Virus record (IMG/VR): IMGVR_UViG_3300035670_000167
Span: 1 to 64,000 of that record
Strand: one strand, 5' to 3'
From: a virus
Length of the DNA stretch: 64,000 nt
In this document: positions 1-6,649 of the stretch, one piece after another
How the letters are laid out: each line of letters begins with the position of its first letter
How positions within the stretch are numbered: the first letter of the stretch is position 1
Notes under the pieces: model-generated
What the model was told of the DNA's origin: nothing
The model's database searches: none
The model's input: the letters and a program-made list of their open reading frames with translations, nothing else
Program-made: the position numbers and the translations under genes

Positions 1-419
1 GCAATATCACATTGTTCACCTGTTTTATCAGCGATTGAAAGTGCAACTGCTTGAGTAATTGAAGCAAAGATTTTGTTACGATTAGGAACAACTGTTGCTT
101 TCATATTTTCTTCAGCATAGTGTCCTTCAGGTACTTCATCTCCACCTGTTACAAGTGAAGAGTTTAGTAAATCAACTAATCCGTTTAATTGGATTTGACG
201 ATAGTCAATTGGATTGAATGAAGGATGAGTTTTTGCTACTTCTAATGTAAATTCATTCAAATAATCTACTAATGATTGAGCACGTTCAAGCTCAACTCTA
301 TGTTTTTGTCCATAATCAAATGAAAGTGCAGTTACTGTATCATACTCTTTTAAGCAACGAAGTAACAATGTGGAGGAGTCCATCCCTCCGCTAAGACTAA
401 CTACTACGTGTTTTGACAT
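1..419 (-). CDS. queC: QueC, 7-cyano-7-deazaguanine (preQ0) synthase, C-terminus cut by window edge
   Basis: Partial gene: about 139 N-terminal residues are present and the rest lies left of position 1. The protein begins MSKHVVVSLSGGMDSS, whose SGGMDSS is the PP-loop ATP-pyrophosphatase signature of QueC. It continues with FDYGQKH, also typical of the family, and later PNRN. QueC converts 7-carboxy-7-deazaguanine to preQ0 with ATP and ammonia. In phages this normally feeds DNA base modification rather than tRNA queuosine. A DpdA-like TGT-family gene lies about 0.9 kb upstream (1329-2126), which fits that role. The other pathway genes (folE, queD, queE) are not in the window and may lie to the left. 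The start is the ATG at 417-419. Family identity is firm; use for DNA modification is inference. Confidence 0.92.
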   Translation of the reverse strand, partial: MSKHVVVSLSGGMDSSTLLLRCLKEYDTVTALSFDYGQKHRVELERAQSLVDYLNEFTLEVAKTHPSFNPIDYRQIQLNGLVDLLNSSLVTGGDEVPEGHYAEENMKATVVPNRNKIFASITQAVALSIADKTGEQCDI

Positions 420-472
420 AATTTATATAATTTAAATAAGCCAGGTATTTTAGAGCGTATAGGCAAACGCTA

Positions 473-928
473 TTAAAGTTCAAGATTATTAAATGCTGGT
501 TCAATTTGCTTGTCCCAGAAATACTCTTCTTCAAAATCTACTTCTACATCAGTTTCATCTGATTCCCAGCTATCAGGTCCATTGCATTGGAAAATACCAA
601 TTGGGTAAAAAGTTTCGTCCCAGTATCTACCTGTAGCATATGCGCTATTATCATATTCTTGAAGTTGAGCAACCATATTTTTAATTAAAGTATCAGGTGG
701 ATACCAAGCTGATTCAAAAGAAACAAAATATTCATATTCATCTTCACGATACCAATCATATTTAGTAAGCCATTTTGAACCGATTCTATCAATCATATTT
801 TCAGCATCTTGATTACCAAATTGACCAATATAATCTTCTACAGTAAAATCTTTTACAAGTTTTTCAAACCAATCAATAGTTGACATATTAGCATGTAAAT
901 GCACTTCTGTTCTACAAACGTTTGCCAT
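473..928 (-). CDS. Hypothetical acidic protein, 151 aa
   Basis: Not recognised. The product is soluble, acidic and rich in Trp and Tyr, with a very acidic C-terminal third. No transmembrane segment or known motif is visible. Its first codons overlap the end of the small upstream gene at 912-1079 by 17 bases, so the two are probably translationally coupled. It sits between queC and the DpdA-like gene, but a link to base modification is only positional. Confidence 0.75.
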   Translation of the reverse strand: MANVCRTEVHLHANMSTIDWFEKLVKDFTVEDYIGQFGNQDAENMIDRIGSKWLTKYDWYREDEYEYFVSFESAWYPPDTLIKNMVAQLQEYDNSAYATGRYWDETFYPIGIFQCNGPDSWESDETDVEVDFEEEYFWDKQIEPAFNNLEL

Positions 929-1079
929 TTTCTTCTTCTTTGTTTAATTTATCAAATTCTTCTTTTGACATTCCTCCCATTAACATATAAGCTTCAAAAT
1001 CTATATCAAATAATCTCCAATGATTATACCACTCGTATTTCCAAACTAAACGATATTGTTCGAATGTTTTTTTGTCCAT
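912..1079 (-). CDS. Small hypothetical protein, 55 aa
   Basis: An ATG at 1077-1079 opens a 55-codon frame starting MDKKTFEQYRLVWKYEW and ending at TAG 912-914. It overlaps the start of the next gene (start 928) by 17 bases and begins 3 bases after the upstream gene stops at 1083. This tight packing is the main support. The product is charged, Trp-rich and soluble, with no recognisable domain. Its function is unknown. Confidence 0.65.
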   Translation of the reverse strand: MDKKTFEQYRLVWKYEWYNHWRLFDIDFEAYMLMGGMSKEEFDKLNKEEENGKRL

Positions 1080-1082
1080 TTT

Positions 1083-1325
1083 TTAAAAAGGTAAGTCATC
1101 GTCTTCATCAGAAGAAGATAATACTAATTTTGCTTGTTGTTGATTTTGGAAATATTCTTTTAAAAAATCTTCAGGATAAAGCATAACTTTGCCTGTGTAT
1201 TTAGGGTTAGAGATTTCTCTTATTTCTGTTTTAATGTCAGCATTTGCAGCTGCGTCCCAAACTTCTTTACCTAATTTTTCACCGGCGGCATAACCTAGGT
1301 AATCATATAAACTTAACATATTCAT
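1083..1325 (-). CDS. Small protein with SSB-like acidic C-terminal tip, 80 aa
   Basis: The function is not recognised. The C-terminus reads SSSDEDDDLPF, which matches the acidic tail with terminal DDDLPF of single-stranded DNA-binding proteins. The gp32-like SSB of this phage (14228-15055) ends EEDDDLPF. In SSBs this tip binds replication and repair partners. The body (about 65 residues) contains MLSLYDYLGYAAGEKLG and shows no obvious OB fold. A small partner-recruiting protein that mimics the SSB tail is possible but inferred. It lies between the DpdA-like gene (start of spacing 1329) and the small gene at 912-1079, with spacings of only 3 bases. A second in-frame ATG at 1319 is an alternative start. 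Confidence 0.75.
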   Translation of the reverse strand: MNMLSLYDYLGYAAGEKLGKEVWDAAANADIKTEIREISNPKYTGKVMLYPEDFLKEYFQNQQQAKLVLSSSDEDDDLPF

Positions 1326-1328
1326 AAC

Positions 1329-2126
1329 TTATAAATTATTTATTAAACGAAACATTTCAACATTATTATCAACAAGATCTAAATCAATATCTTTTAAAGG
1401 TAAATCTTGAAAATTATTCATATTAGCTTCTGGTTTTTCTGTTAAACCATAAAATTCAATTGTATTACCATCTAAAGCAGCCATAACCGGATTTGAAGTA
1501 TCAATTGATTCAATACATTCAATACCTTGATACCAACCAAATTCTTGTGGTACCTGGCATCCTAATAAATGGACTCGATCGTGTTTAGTTAATGCTTTTT
1601 GTTTATATAGTGTTGAGATTACATAAACACGACCCAATGCTTTACCTAAATCTTTATTTGGATGAACGCATATATCATTGTAATAAGACGCACCATATGA
1701 ATAAGCAATTTTCTTGTATCCTAAATCTTTATAAATTTGAGTACATTCAAATGCTTCATGAAGTGATTGAGCTTGAACTACTGCTACTGGAATAGTATTT
1801 TTGGGGAATTGTGCTTTAATCCACTGGCGGGCATTAACGATGGATGCTGTTTTATCTTCCCATACATCAGGAACAATAAATTCATTAGGTTGTAGTTCAT
1901 GAATCCAATGTATTAGACGAGATGTGGTGTAAGCTACACCTAATTCATGAAGGGAATTATCCATGATAATATATCGACCTTCAGCTCTTGCTTTTCTAAA
2001 ATATGCTAGATATTCTTCGTTTTCATCCAATAGGTGAGGTAGACAATAATCTCCATCTGTGAATTCTCGGCTGTAATCTAATAGACTAAATGGTACTTCG
2101 TGAAAAACTTTTATTTTTGATTTCAT
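1329..2126 (-). CDS. DpdA-like tRNA-guanine transglycosylase family protein (predicted 7-deazaguanine DNA insertion)
   Basis: 265 aa. The layout resembles the TGT/DpdA TIM barrel. An early IIMDNSLHELG segment sits where TGT enzymes carry the catalytic Asp region. It is followed by FIVPDVWEDKT (the PD..D type strand), then PVAVVQAQSLHEA (equivalent to VVQG..E), then VHLLGCQVPQEFGWYQGIECIESIDTSNP (HLLG...DS type). DpdA enzymes exchange guanine in DNA for preQ0 or derivatives. The truncated queC at the left edge supports this reading. At 265 aa it is shorter than classical bacterial TGT (about 380 aa) but in the range of compact phage relatives. No zinc site is evident. It could instead be another TGT-fold enzyme; the family call is moderately sure and the DNA substrate is inferred. 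Confidence 0.65.
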   Translation of the reverse strand: MKSKIKVFHEVPFSLLDYSREFTDGDYCLPHLLDENEEYLAYFRKARAEGRYIIMDNSLHELGVAYTTSRLIHWIHELQPNEFIVPDVWEDKTASIVNARQWIKAQFPKNTIPVAVVQAQSLHEAFECTQIYKDLGYKKIAYSYGASYYNDICVHPNKDLGKALGRVYVISTLYKQKALTKHDRVHLLGCQVPQEFGWYQGIECIESIDTSNPVMAALDGNTIEFYGLTEKPEANMNNFQDLPLKDIDLDLVDNNVEMFRLINNL

Positions 2127-2129
2127 ATA

Positions 2130-2744
2130 CTAATTTTTATACCTCCAAATATACGAAGCGGAAGTTGCTTCTCCACCCTTTCTTAAAGCATTATTAATAG
2201 CTGTTGGATTTCCTTTTACAATTTTTGCTGCTTCTTCTATACTGGGGTGTTCTTGAATGAAATTACCTTGTTTATCAAATTGAAGGATAGGTTTATTATT
2301 AGAGGGTAGAGGTTTTCCTTTTTTAGATTGACTAATTTTAAGTTTATTTTCTTCACTTCTGGTTTTTCCTTTCCAATGAGAATTTTTTCTTTTTCCTAGG
2401 TTTACTTTTCCTTTTTCACTAATAAGTTTTCGAGTATTTTCATTATGAGCTTCTACTCCACCTCCTCCCGGGTTTGAATTTAAACCTTTATTATACGAAT
2501 TATAAAATTCAATCCAATGTTTTTCTCGTTGTGCTAATAAATCCTCAGTATCTTCTAAAATTTCAAATACATGATTTTCAAATCCATATGTTTCAAAGGA
2601 TTGATTTAATTTGGGTTGTTTTTGTGTTTTACTACTATTTTTATAATTTAACCACCTAACATGAATATTTTGAGAACATCCTATATAGACTTCCCCTTTT
2701 GGGTTTGTAATTTTATAAATTCCACTTTTTTTCATATATTCCAT
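2130..2744 (-). CDS. GIY-YIG homing endonuclease with NUMOD repeats
   Basis: 204 aa, freestanding endonuclease. The N-terminal GIY-YIG domain (about residues 5-90) shows SGIYKITNPKGEVYIGCSQN with the paired GIY and YIG motifs, an Arg in the following helix (VRW) and a downstream Glu. The C-terminal half contains NUMOD3-type DNA-binding segments (HWKGKTRSEENKLKISQSKKGK) and a NUMOD1-like stretch (PILQFDKQGNFIQEHPSIEEAAKIV). Such enzymes nick DNA at unmodified alleles and spread themselves. It lies immediately upstream of the DpdA-like gene with 3 bases between. A late-type motif (2748-2757) precedes it. Met4 (2735) is an alternative start that leaves more leader. Confidence 0.92.
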   Translation of the reverse strand: MEYMKKSGIYKITNPKGEVYIGCSQNIHVRWLNYKNSSKTQKQPKLNQSFETYGFENHVFEILEDTEDLLAQREKHWIEFYNSYNKGLNSNPGGGGVEAHNENTRKLISEKGKVNLGKRKNSHWKGKTRSEENKLKISQSKKGKPLPSNNKPILQFDKQGNFIQEHPSIEEAAKIVKGNPTAINNALRKGGEATSASYIWRYKN

Positions 2745-2747
2745 TTA

Positions 2748-2757
2748 TTATAAATAT
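2748..2757 (-). promoter_or_regulatory. AATATTTATAA-type late element
   Basis: The coding strand reads ATATTTATAA, 3 bases before the annotated ATG of the GIY-YIG gene, or 12 before Met4. It belongs to the recurring set found before late genes in this window. Confidence 0.45.
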
Positions 2758-2792
2758 GTGGAAAACAGTAAAAAATGTGGGAGACAATAAAA

Positions 2793-2819
2793 AAAAGCCT
2801 GCTGGTAGGCAAGCTTTTT
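2793..2819 (-). terminator. Putative rho-independent terminator
   Basis: On the minus strand a GCCTACCAGCAGGC hairpin, flanked by AAGC/GCTT pairing, is followed by a T-rich run (the A run at 2789-2796 of the plus strand). It lies just after the 99-aa gene at 2838-3137. Confidence 0.6.
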
Positions 2820-2837
2820 AATAAGAGTTTTAAATTT

Positions 2838-3137
2838 TTACAATACTTCTTCAACATCATTGTTGATATCGATAGTCATAGGACCTCTAGCATTTGTACT
2901 CAAATCAGAAGCAAGAATCATACCTGTTTCATATTTAGGGTTTTCTTTAGCAGGGATAGCTCCAACTCTTACTTTTGTACCATCTTTAAGTTTTAAGATA
3001 TCTCCATTTTTAATGTATGTATCTAAAGCATCTGAGTAAATTGAATGGGTATTTTCATTCAAAATATCCATTATTCTTTTAGCTTGGCTTTCTGTAATGG
3101 TACCAGCTAATTTATTCATTTTGATAATATCTTTCAT
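2838..3137 (-). CDS. Hypothetical protein, 99 aa
   Basis: Not recognised. A soluble mixed alpha/beta protein with an N-terminal helical part (LAGTITESQAKRIMDIL) and a C-terminal part that looks beta-rich (KLKDGTKVRVGAIPAKENPKYETG). It stands as its own unit: a late-type element at 3160-3169 lies upstream and a hairpin terminator at 2793-2819 lies downstream. This suggests late expression, possibly as a virion-associated or accessory protein. An in-frame ATG at residue 7 is an alternative start. Confidence 0.7.
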   Translation of the reverse strand: MKDIIKMNKLAGTITESQAKRIMDILNENTHSIYSDALDTYIKNGDILKLKDGTKVRVGAIPAKENPKYETGMILASDLSTNARGPMTIDINNDVEEVL

Positions 3138-3159
3138 TTGTTCAAATTTTATATTCTGG

Positions 3160-3169
3160 GTATAAATAT
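3160..3169 (-). promoter_or_regulatory. AATATTTATAA-type late element (variant ATATTTATAC)
   Basis: The coding strand reads ATATTTATAC, 22 bases upstream of the 99-aa gene that starts at 3137. Same family as the other late elements. Confidence 0.5.
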
Positions 3170-3219
3170 ATATAAAAAAGTAAAGTTTACTCTTGTTAAT
3201 ACATCTATTGTTTTGTTGT

Positions 3220-3531
3220 TTAGTTGATTGTTAAATTAAATGGTAATTTAAAGTGAGTACCATCGTCTTTAACTTCTATAATTCCTACCGAAAGACCTTT
3301 TTCTTCTTCAAATACTAGTGGAGTACAATGGTATTTTCCATTAGATGTTTCTTCAAACTTTTTAGTAACAACAATAAAGGATTTTGCTAATTCAATAGGT
3401 ACTTGACTATCGAATATCTCTCCACCATGTGTTTTTAATTGGTACGTTTTTTGTGGTTGATAAACCATGATAAATGGTGCATGTGAACTACTTGGTTTAC
3501 CAAATAATAATCTTTTAATTAATTTTTTCAT
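3220..3531 (-). CDS. Hypothetical protein, 103 aa
   Basis: Not recognised. It begins MKKLIKRLLFGKPSSS, a short basic amphipathic N-terminus, followed by a beta-rich body of about 85 residues (QPQKTYQLKTHGGEIFDSQVP). No cysteine-rich or catalytic motif was seen. Downstream, 3138-3219 holds only AT-rich spacer and the late-type element of the next gene. Confidence 0.65.
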   Translation of the reverse strand: MKKLIKRLLFGKPSSSHAPFIMVYQPQKTYQLKTHGGEIFDSQVPIELAKSFIVVTKKFEETSNGKYHCTPLVFEEEKGLSVGIIEVKDDGTHFKLPFNLTIN

Positions 3532-3583
3532 TGTTTTTGTTATTTAAATAAATTTATCTCTCCACCAGATCTTAGTTTTTAAC

Positions 3584-3850
3584 TTAGGCACCTTGTTTTG
3601 ATTTAAGTGATTCTAAAAATTCAACAAATCCTGGCCCATAAGATTCAAATTTAATTGCTGTATTCCAACATTGTAACATTTGTTCCATATTATAGCCTTT
3701 TTGTCTTTCTTCCATTTGTTTTGCTTTACTAACAATATTTTCAAATTGTAATTGATTATTCTGATACATCTCCTTTACTTCATTAGGAAATCTTTCTGAT
3801 AATTCATTTAATAACCATTGTATTGATGTTAATTGCTGTTGTTCACTCAT
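3584..3850 (-). CDS. Hypothetical helical protein, 88 aa
   Basis: Not recognised. The start chosen is the ATG at 3848-3850 (MSEQQQLTSIQWLLNELSERF), because it overlaps the stop of the upstream gene as ATGAGTGA. A longer frame reaching 3928 would be buried in that gene. The protein is predicted helical and charged, with a Gln-rich start and a conserved-looking SYGPGFVEFLESLKSK end. Its function is unknown. Confidence 0.65.
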   Translation of the reverse strand: MSEQQQLTSIQWLLNELSERFPNEVKEMYQNNQLQFENIVSKAKQMEERQKGYNMEQMLQCWNTAIKFESYGPGFVEFLESLKSKQGA

Positions 3851-4013
3851 TGTTCTTTTTTTCATAACGCTTGATATATTTGAAATAAATATAATTAAGA
3901 GATGGTGAGAGTCCAAGTCCACCTGCAATTATTGTAAAAAGATTTGGGTGCCAATGTTCACCACAAAATCCAAGGGAATGTTTAATTATTTCTACCATTT
4001 TTAAAATTTTCAT
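3843..4013 (-). CDS. Small putative membrane protein, 56 aa
   Basis: An ATG at 4011-4013 opens a 56-codon frame. A central hydrophobic segment (LFTIIAGGLGLSPSLNYIYF, about residues 25-44) is followed by a basic tail KYIKRYEKKNNE. Its stop overlaps the next start as ATGAGTGA. Its 5' end overlaps the 31-aa gene at 3982-4077 by 32 bases in another frame. Two nested short membrane proteins in this packing could be membrane or lysis accessory factors, but no family was recognised. Confidence 0.55.
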   Translation of the reverse strand: MKILKMVEIIKHSLGFCGEHWHPNLFTIIAGGLGLSPSLNYIYFKYIKRYEKKNNE

Positions 4014-4077
4014 ATATAGAAAAAATTGCTGTTACTACTATAGCAATACATCCTACTATAAATCCTACTAATTTCAT
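3982..4077 (-). CDS. Tiny single-span membrane protein, 31 aa
   Basis: An ATG at 4075-4077 forms an ATGA overlap with the TGA stop of the AT-hook gene (4074-4676). The product begins MKLVGFIVGCIAIVVTAIFS, one transmembrane helix, followed by a short polar tail. It ends inside the start of the next gene. The coupling geometry and clear hydrophobic helix support it as real; the function is unknown. Confidence 0.5.
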   Translation of the reverse strand: MKLVGFIVGCIAIVVTAIFSIYENFKNGRNN

Positions 4078-4676
4078 ACTATTTTTTTAGGGCGACCTCT
4101 ACCTCGTTTCATTTGTAAAACCTTAGGTATCGGTTCATTCTTTACTTTTTTAGGACGACCTCGTCCTCTCATATTCTTTCTATTTTCAGCAGGAGTAGTA
4201 TAAAGGAATTGTTCAGCATAATTATAGAAATCTAAAATTGTACCATTGAATTTAATAAATTTTTCTTCAAGTTCTTCCTTTGTAATTCGAAAAGCATTTG
4301 TAAATGCATCATAAAGAGAAGCCATTCGAGTTGTTTCTTCTTTTTCAAAATCTTCCATCAATCGTTTGTAACGTGCAAAATCAACAGCACACAACTCAAT
4401 CTGATATTGAACATCATGATGTGATAAATCAAGTTTATCTTTTGCTTGATATAAAGCTAATTGTGCTTGCCAAAAATAAGATGATGGATTAAAATCACCG
4501 TTTAAAATACGATCTTTAAGTGGTGCTCGTTTACCAAGTGGCACAACTTTATCAGTATGTGAACGCCACCACATAAATTTATTATAGTTAAGAGGTTGGA
4601 GTTTTTTAATATGCTCCATAACAACCTCTCGACTATGTCTAATAGACGATTCTTTTATAAAATTATATGTTCCCAT
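4074..4676 (-). CDS. Protein with two C-terminal AT-hook motifs, 200 aa
   Basis: The C-terminal 31 residues carry two AT-hook cores, RGRPKK at about residues 172-177 and again at 193-198, separated by a Pro-containing linker. AT-hooks bind the minor groove of AT-rich DNA, so this is probably a DNA-associated protein. Residues 1-165 are helical with many charged and aromatic residues and match no family I recognise. It overlaps the upstream 68-aa gene by 14 bases and the downstream 31-aa membrane gene by ATGA. Possible roles include nucleoid disruption, regulation or DNA packaging. Only the DNA-binding tails are visible evidence. Confidence 0.8.
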   Translation of the reverse strand: MGTYNFIKESSIRHSREVVMEHIKKLQPLNYNKFMWWRSHTDKVVPLGKRAPLKDRILNGDFNPSSYFWQAQLALYQAKDKLDLSHHDVQYQIELCAVDFARYKRLMEDFEKEETTRMASLYDAFTNAFRITKEELEEKFIKFNGTILDFYNYAEQFLYTTPAENRKNMRGRGRPKKVKNEPIPKVLQMKRGRGRPKKIV

Positions 4677-4869
4677 ACTTAGCTACTAAATCACGTTCTT
4701 GTTGTTCCACCTCAGCAATCTTGTTTACCAAAATTTCGTGGTATTGAACAACATCAACACGATTTGGATTTTCAGGGTGGTATTTCCATACTTCTGTAAT
4801 CTCATTAGTAAGATCAATTAGGTAATTGATCACCTCAGCATGCTTGTTTTCAAATTGTTCTTGTGTCAT
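4663..4869 (-). CDS. Hypothetical helical protein, 68 aa
   Basis: Not recognised. A short helical, charged protein (MTQEQFENKHAEVINYL start, EVEQQERDLVAKYGNI end). Its last 14 bases overlap the start of the AT-hook gene, so the pair is likely coupled. Confidence 0.65.
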   Translation of the reverse strand: MTQEQFENKHAEVINYLIDLTNEITEVWKYHPENPNRVDVVQYHEILVNKIAEVEQQERDLVAKYGNI

Positions 4870-4921
4870 AACTTTATTTTTATTAAATATACGAATTATT
4901 TTTTAAAATTCCAAATTTAGA

Positions 4922-5137
4922 TTAATAACCCATTTCTTTTTGTAAATCGTATCTCTCTTTTTCAACCTCAGAGTATACATTAAGGTTTAAATAGGTATTA
5001 TTCCAACTATTATGAAACAAATACTCTTTAGCCATTGCTGGAATTATAGTAAAACATATCTCTGCTTCTTCAGCTGTTAATGCCTCTTTGTTGTAAATCA
5101 ACTCTTGAGCTTCTTGGAAATCATAATTTTCTAACAT
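4922..5137 (-). CDS. Hypothetical protein, 71 aa
   Basis: Not recognised. The start is set at the ATG 5135-5137 (MLENYDFQEAQELI); the frame extends upstream only to a TTG at 5158. The product is a small soluble helical protein, with EAQELIYNKEALTAEEAEICF suggestive of a paired helix. It lies between the BspA-like gene's hairpin (5179-5207) and the 68-aa gene. Confidence 0.6.
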   Translation of the reverse strand: MLENYDFQEAQELIYNKEALTAEEAEICFTIIPAMAKEYLFHNSWNNTYLNLNVYSEVEKERYDLQKEMGY

Positions 5138-5178
5138 AACCTTTATTTTTATTATCAATCTTACATGGTAAATGTACG

Positions 5179-5207
5179 AAAGGGATCCGGCGAAGCCAAA
5201 TCCCTTT
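5179..5207 (-). terminator. Putative terminator hairpin after the BspA-like gene
   Basis: The arms AAAGGGAT and ATCCCTTT enclose an inner GGC-GAA-GCC hairpin, 20 bases beyond the stop at 5228. The T run after the stem is weak, so it may work as an RNA-stabilising hairpin instead. Confidence 0.5.
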
Positions 5208-5227
5208 GCAAAAGTTTTTAAGAAATT

Positions 5228-6613
5228 TTAAACTTGTCCTCCGTCAGTAATAGTCCAGTTATTAGGAGCATTATCTAAAGTAGCTCGTCCAGCAGCACCT
5301 GCTGCTGTATAATTGGCTGTTCCAAAAGTAATAGTTAAATTAGGTTGAACTGTTAAAAGTGACCAACCGTTATAAATTGCATTTAAATTAGCTGTGGAGA
5401 ATGTTGATGGAGTTTTTCCAGACATAAAATTACTAAAATCATTAACAAGTGATATATCCCACCCACCAATATTTTGATTAAATGCAGTTGCACCTTGGAA
5501 CATACCACCCATACTAGTAACAAGTGATACATCCCAACCCCCAATATTTTGATTAAATGATGTTGCACTATTAAACATACTACCCATATCAGTAACAAAT
5601 GACACATCCCAAGTTGATATGTCTTGATTAAAAGATGATGCATTACTAAACATGATACTCATGTTAGTAACCTTGGATACATCCCAACTTCCAATATCTT
5701 GATTAAAAGATGATGCATTAGTGAACATAGACTGCATAGTAGTAACCTCGGATACATCCCAACTTCCAATATCTTGATTGAATGATGTTGCAAGATAAAA
5801 CATATTAGACATATTAGTAACAAGTGACACATTCCAAGTTGATATGTCTTGATTAAATGATGTTGCACCAAAAAACATACTCTGCATATTAGTAACAGTA
5901 GATACATCCCAAGTTGATATATCTTGATTAAACGCAGAAGCTTGGAAAAACATAGTATTAGTAGTTAGAACTCCAGTGAGATTCCAATTTCCTATCGGAC
6001 CATTAAAATTAGTACATCCTCTAAAAGTACTAGCTAATGATGTTGATGATATTGTTGGAACACTTGTTGCACTAGATACTAAATTCGAACAGCCATAAAA
6101 AGCAGAATTTGTATTAATATCCCAAACACTCCAATTAAATATTTCTAATAATTTAACAGCATCCCCAGCACCATTAAATCTCCATCCGTTTATTATTCCT
6201 GAGGTTATTGTGATATAATATTGTCCAGGTGTTGCATATGTATGGAGAGTTTCTGCTTGGTTATAAGAAGTAATAGTATTTGTTGTTCCATCACCCCAAT
6301 CAATTGTAAAATTAATTACACCATTATTTGTTAAAGGTAATTGGAATTGGTTATCATTTGTAGTGGTTCCTTCCACTACATTTTCAGTATCAATTAAAAA
6401 ATCACCTAAAAGGGAAGGTGTTGGTAGAGAAGTAAGTTGAGATCCTTTATTTTGGAATTGTTGGAGATGCAACTGTTGTTGCATTGATATAAAATTATCA
6501 AATTGCAGTTGTTCATGAAGATATTTTTGAGTTACTTCATTAATAGGTTTTCCAACATTATCTCCTCTTAATATAAAAGACTGCCAAGGTCCGGGATCGT
6601 TTACAAAAAACAT
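5228..6613 (-). CDS. BspA-like (DUF285) repeat surface/adhesion protein, 461 aa
   Basis: Residues 227-401 are seven tandem 25-residue units of the BspA/DUF285 type (SFNQDIxxWDVSxVTNMxxMF), a leucine-rich-repeat-like fold used by bacterial surface adhesins. A preceding part, about residues 88-140, looks like a small beta domain ([21 protein letters not shown]), similar to PKD-type modules. The N-terminal 70 residues begin [23 protein letters not shown], with a Gln-rich helical stretch that could be a virion attachment region. There is no signal peptide, which suits a virion structural protein rather than an exported host protein. A late-type element (6640-6649) precedes it. The likely role is a receptor-binding or accessory fibre protein; the repeat family is firm and the role inferred. 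Confidence 0.85.
   Translation of the reverse strand: MFFVNDPGPWQSFILRGDNVGKPINEVTQKYLHEQLQFDNFISMQQQLHLQQFQNKGSQLTSLPTPSLLGDFLIDTENVVEGTTTNDNQFQLPLTNNGVINFTIDWGDGTTNTITSYNQAETLHTYATPGQYYITITSGIINGWRFNGAGDAVKLLEIFNWSVWDINTNSAFYGCSNLVSSATSVPTISSTSLASTFRGCTNFNGPIGNWNLTGVLTTNTMFFQASAFNQDISTWDVSTVTNMQSMFFGATSFNQDISTWNVSLVTNMSNMFYLATSFNQDIGSWDVSEVTTMQSMFTNASSFNQDIGSWDVSKVTNMSIMFSNASSFNQDISTWDVSFVTDMGSMFNSATSFNQNIGGWDVSLVTSMGGMFQGATAFNQNIGGWDISLVNDFSNFMSGKTPSTFSTANLNAIYNGWSLLTVQPNLTITFGTANYTAAGAAGRATLDNAPNNWTITDGGQV
5411..5935 (-). repeat. Seven 75-bp coding repeats (BspA/DUF285 units)
   Basis: Seven consecutive 75-base units encode 25-residue repeats sharing FNQ(D/N)I..W(D/N)(V/I)S.V. Units 1-6 are most alike and the last has diverged. 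Near-identity of neighbouring units at DNA level suggests recent duplication and possible copy-number change. Confidence 0.9.
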
Positions 6614-6639
6614 TAGTTATACTTTTTAAATAGAGTTTA

Positions 6640-6649
6640 TTATAAATAT
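6640..6649 (-). promoter_or_regulatory. AATATTTATAA late element
   Basis: The coding strand reads ATATTTATAA, 26 bases upstream of the BspA-like gene start at 6613, directly after the stop of the membrane EF-hand gene. Confidence 0.6.

Noticed and set aside
454-471. Hairpin AGCGT/ACGCT between queC and the 151-aa gene
   Set aside because: The stem is only five pairs and there is no T run, so it was not called a terminator.
899-1186. Plus-strand hydrophobic 95-codon frame
   Set aside because: Lies antisense to two coupled minus-strand genes, and no other plus-strand gene exists in the window.
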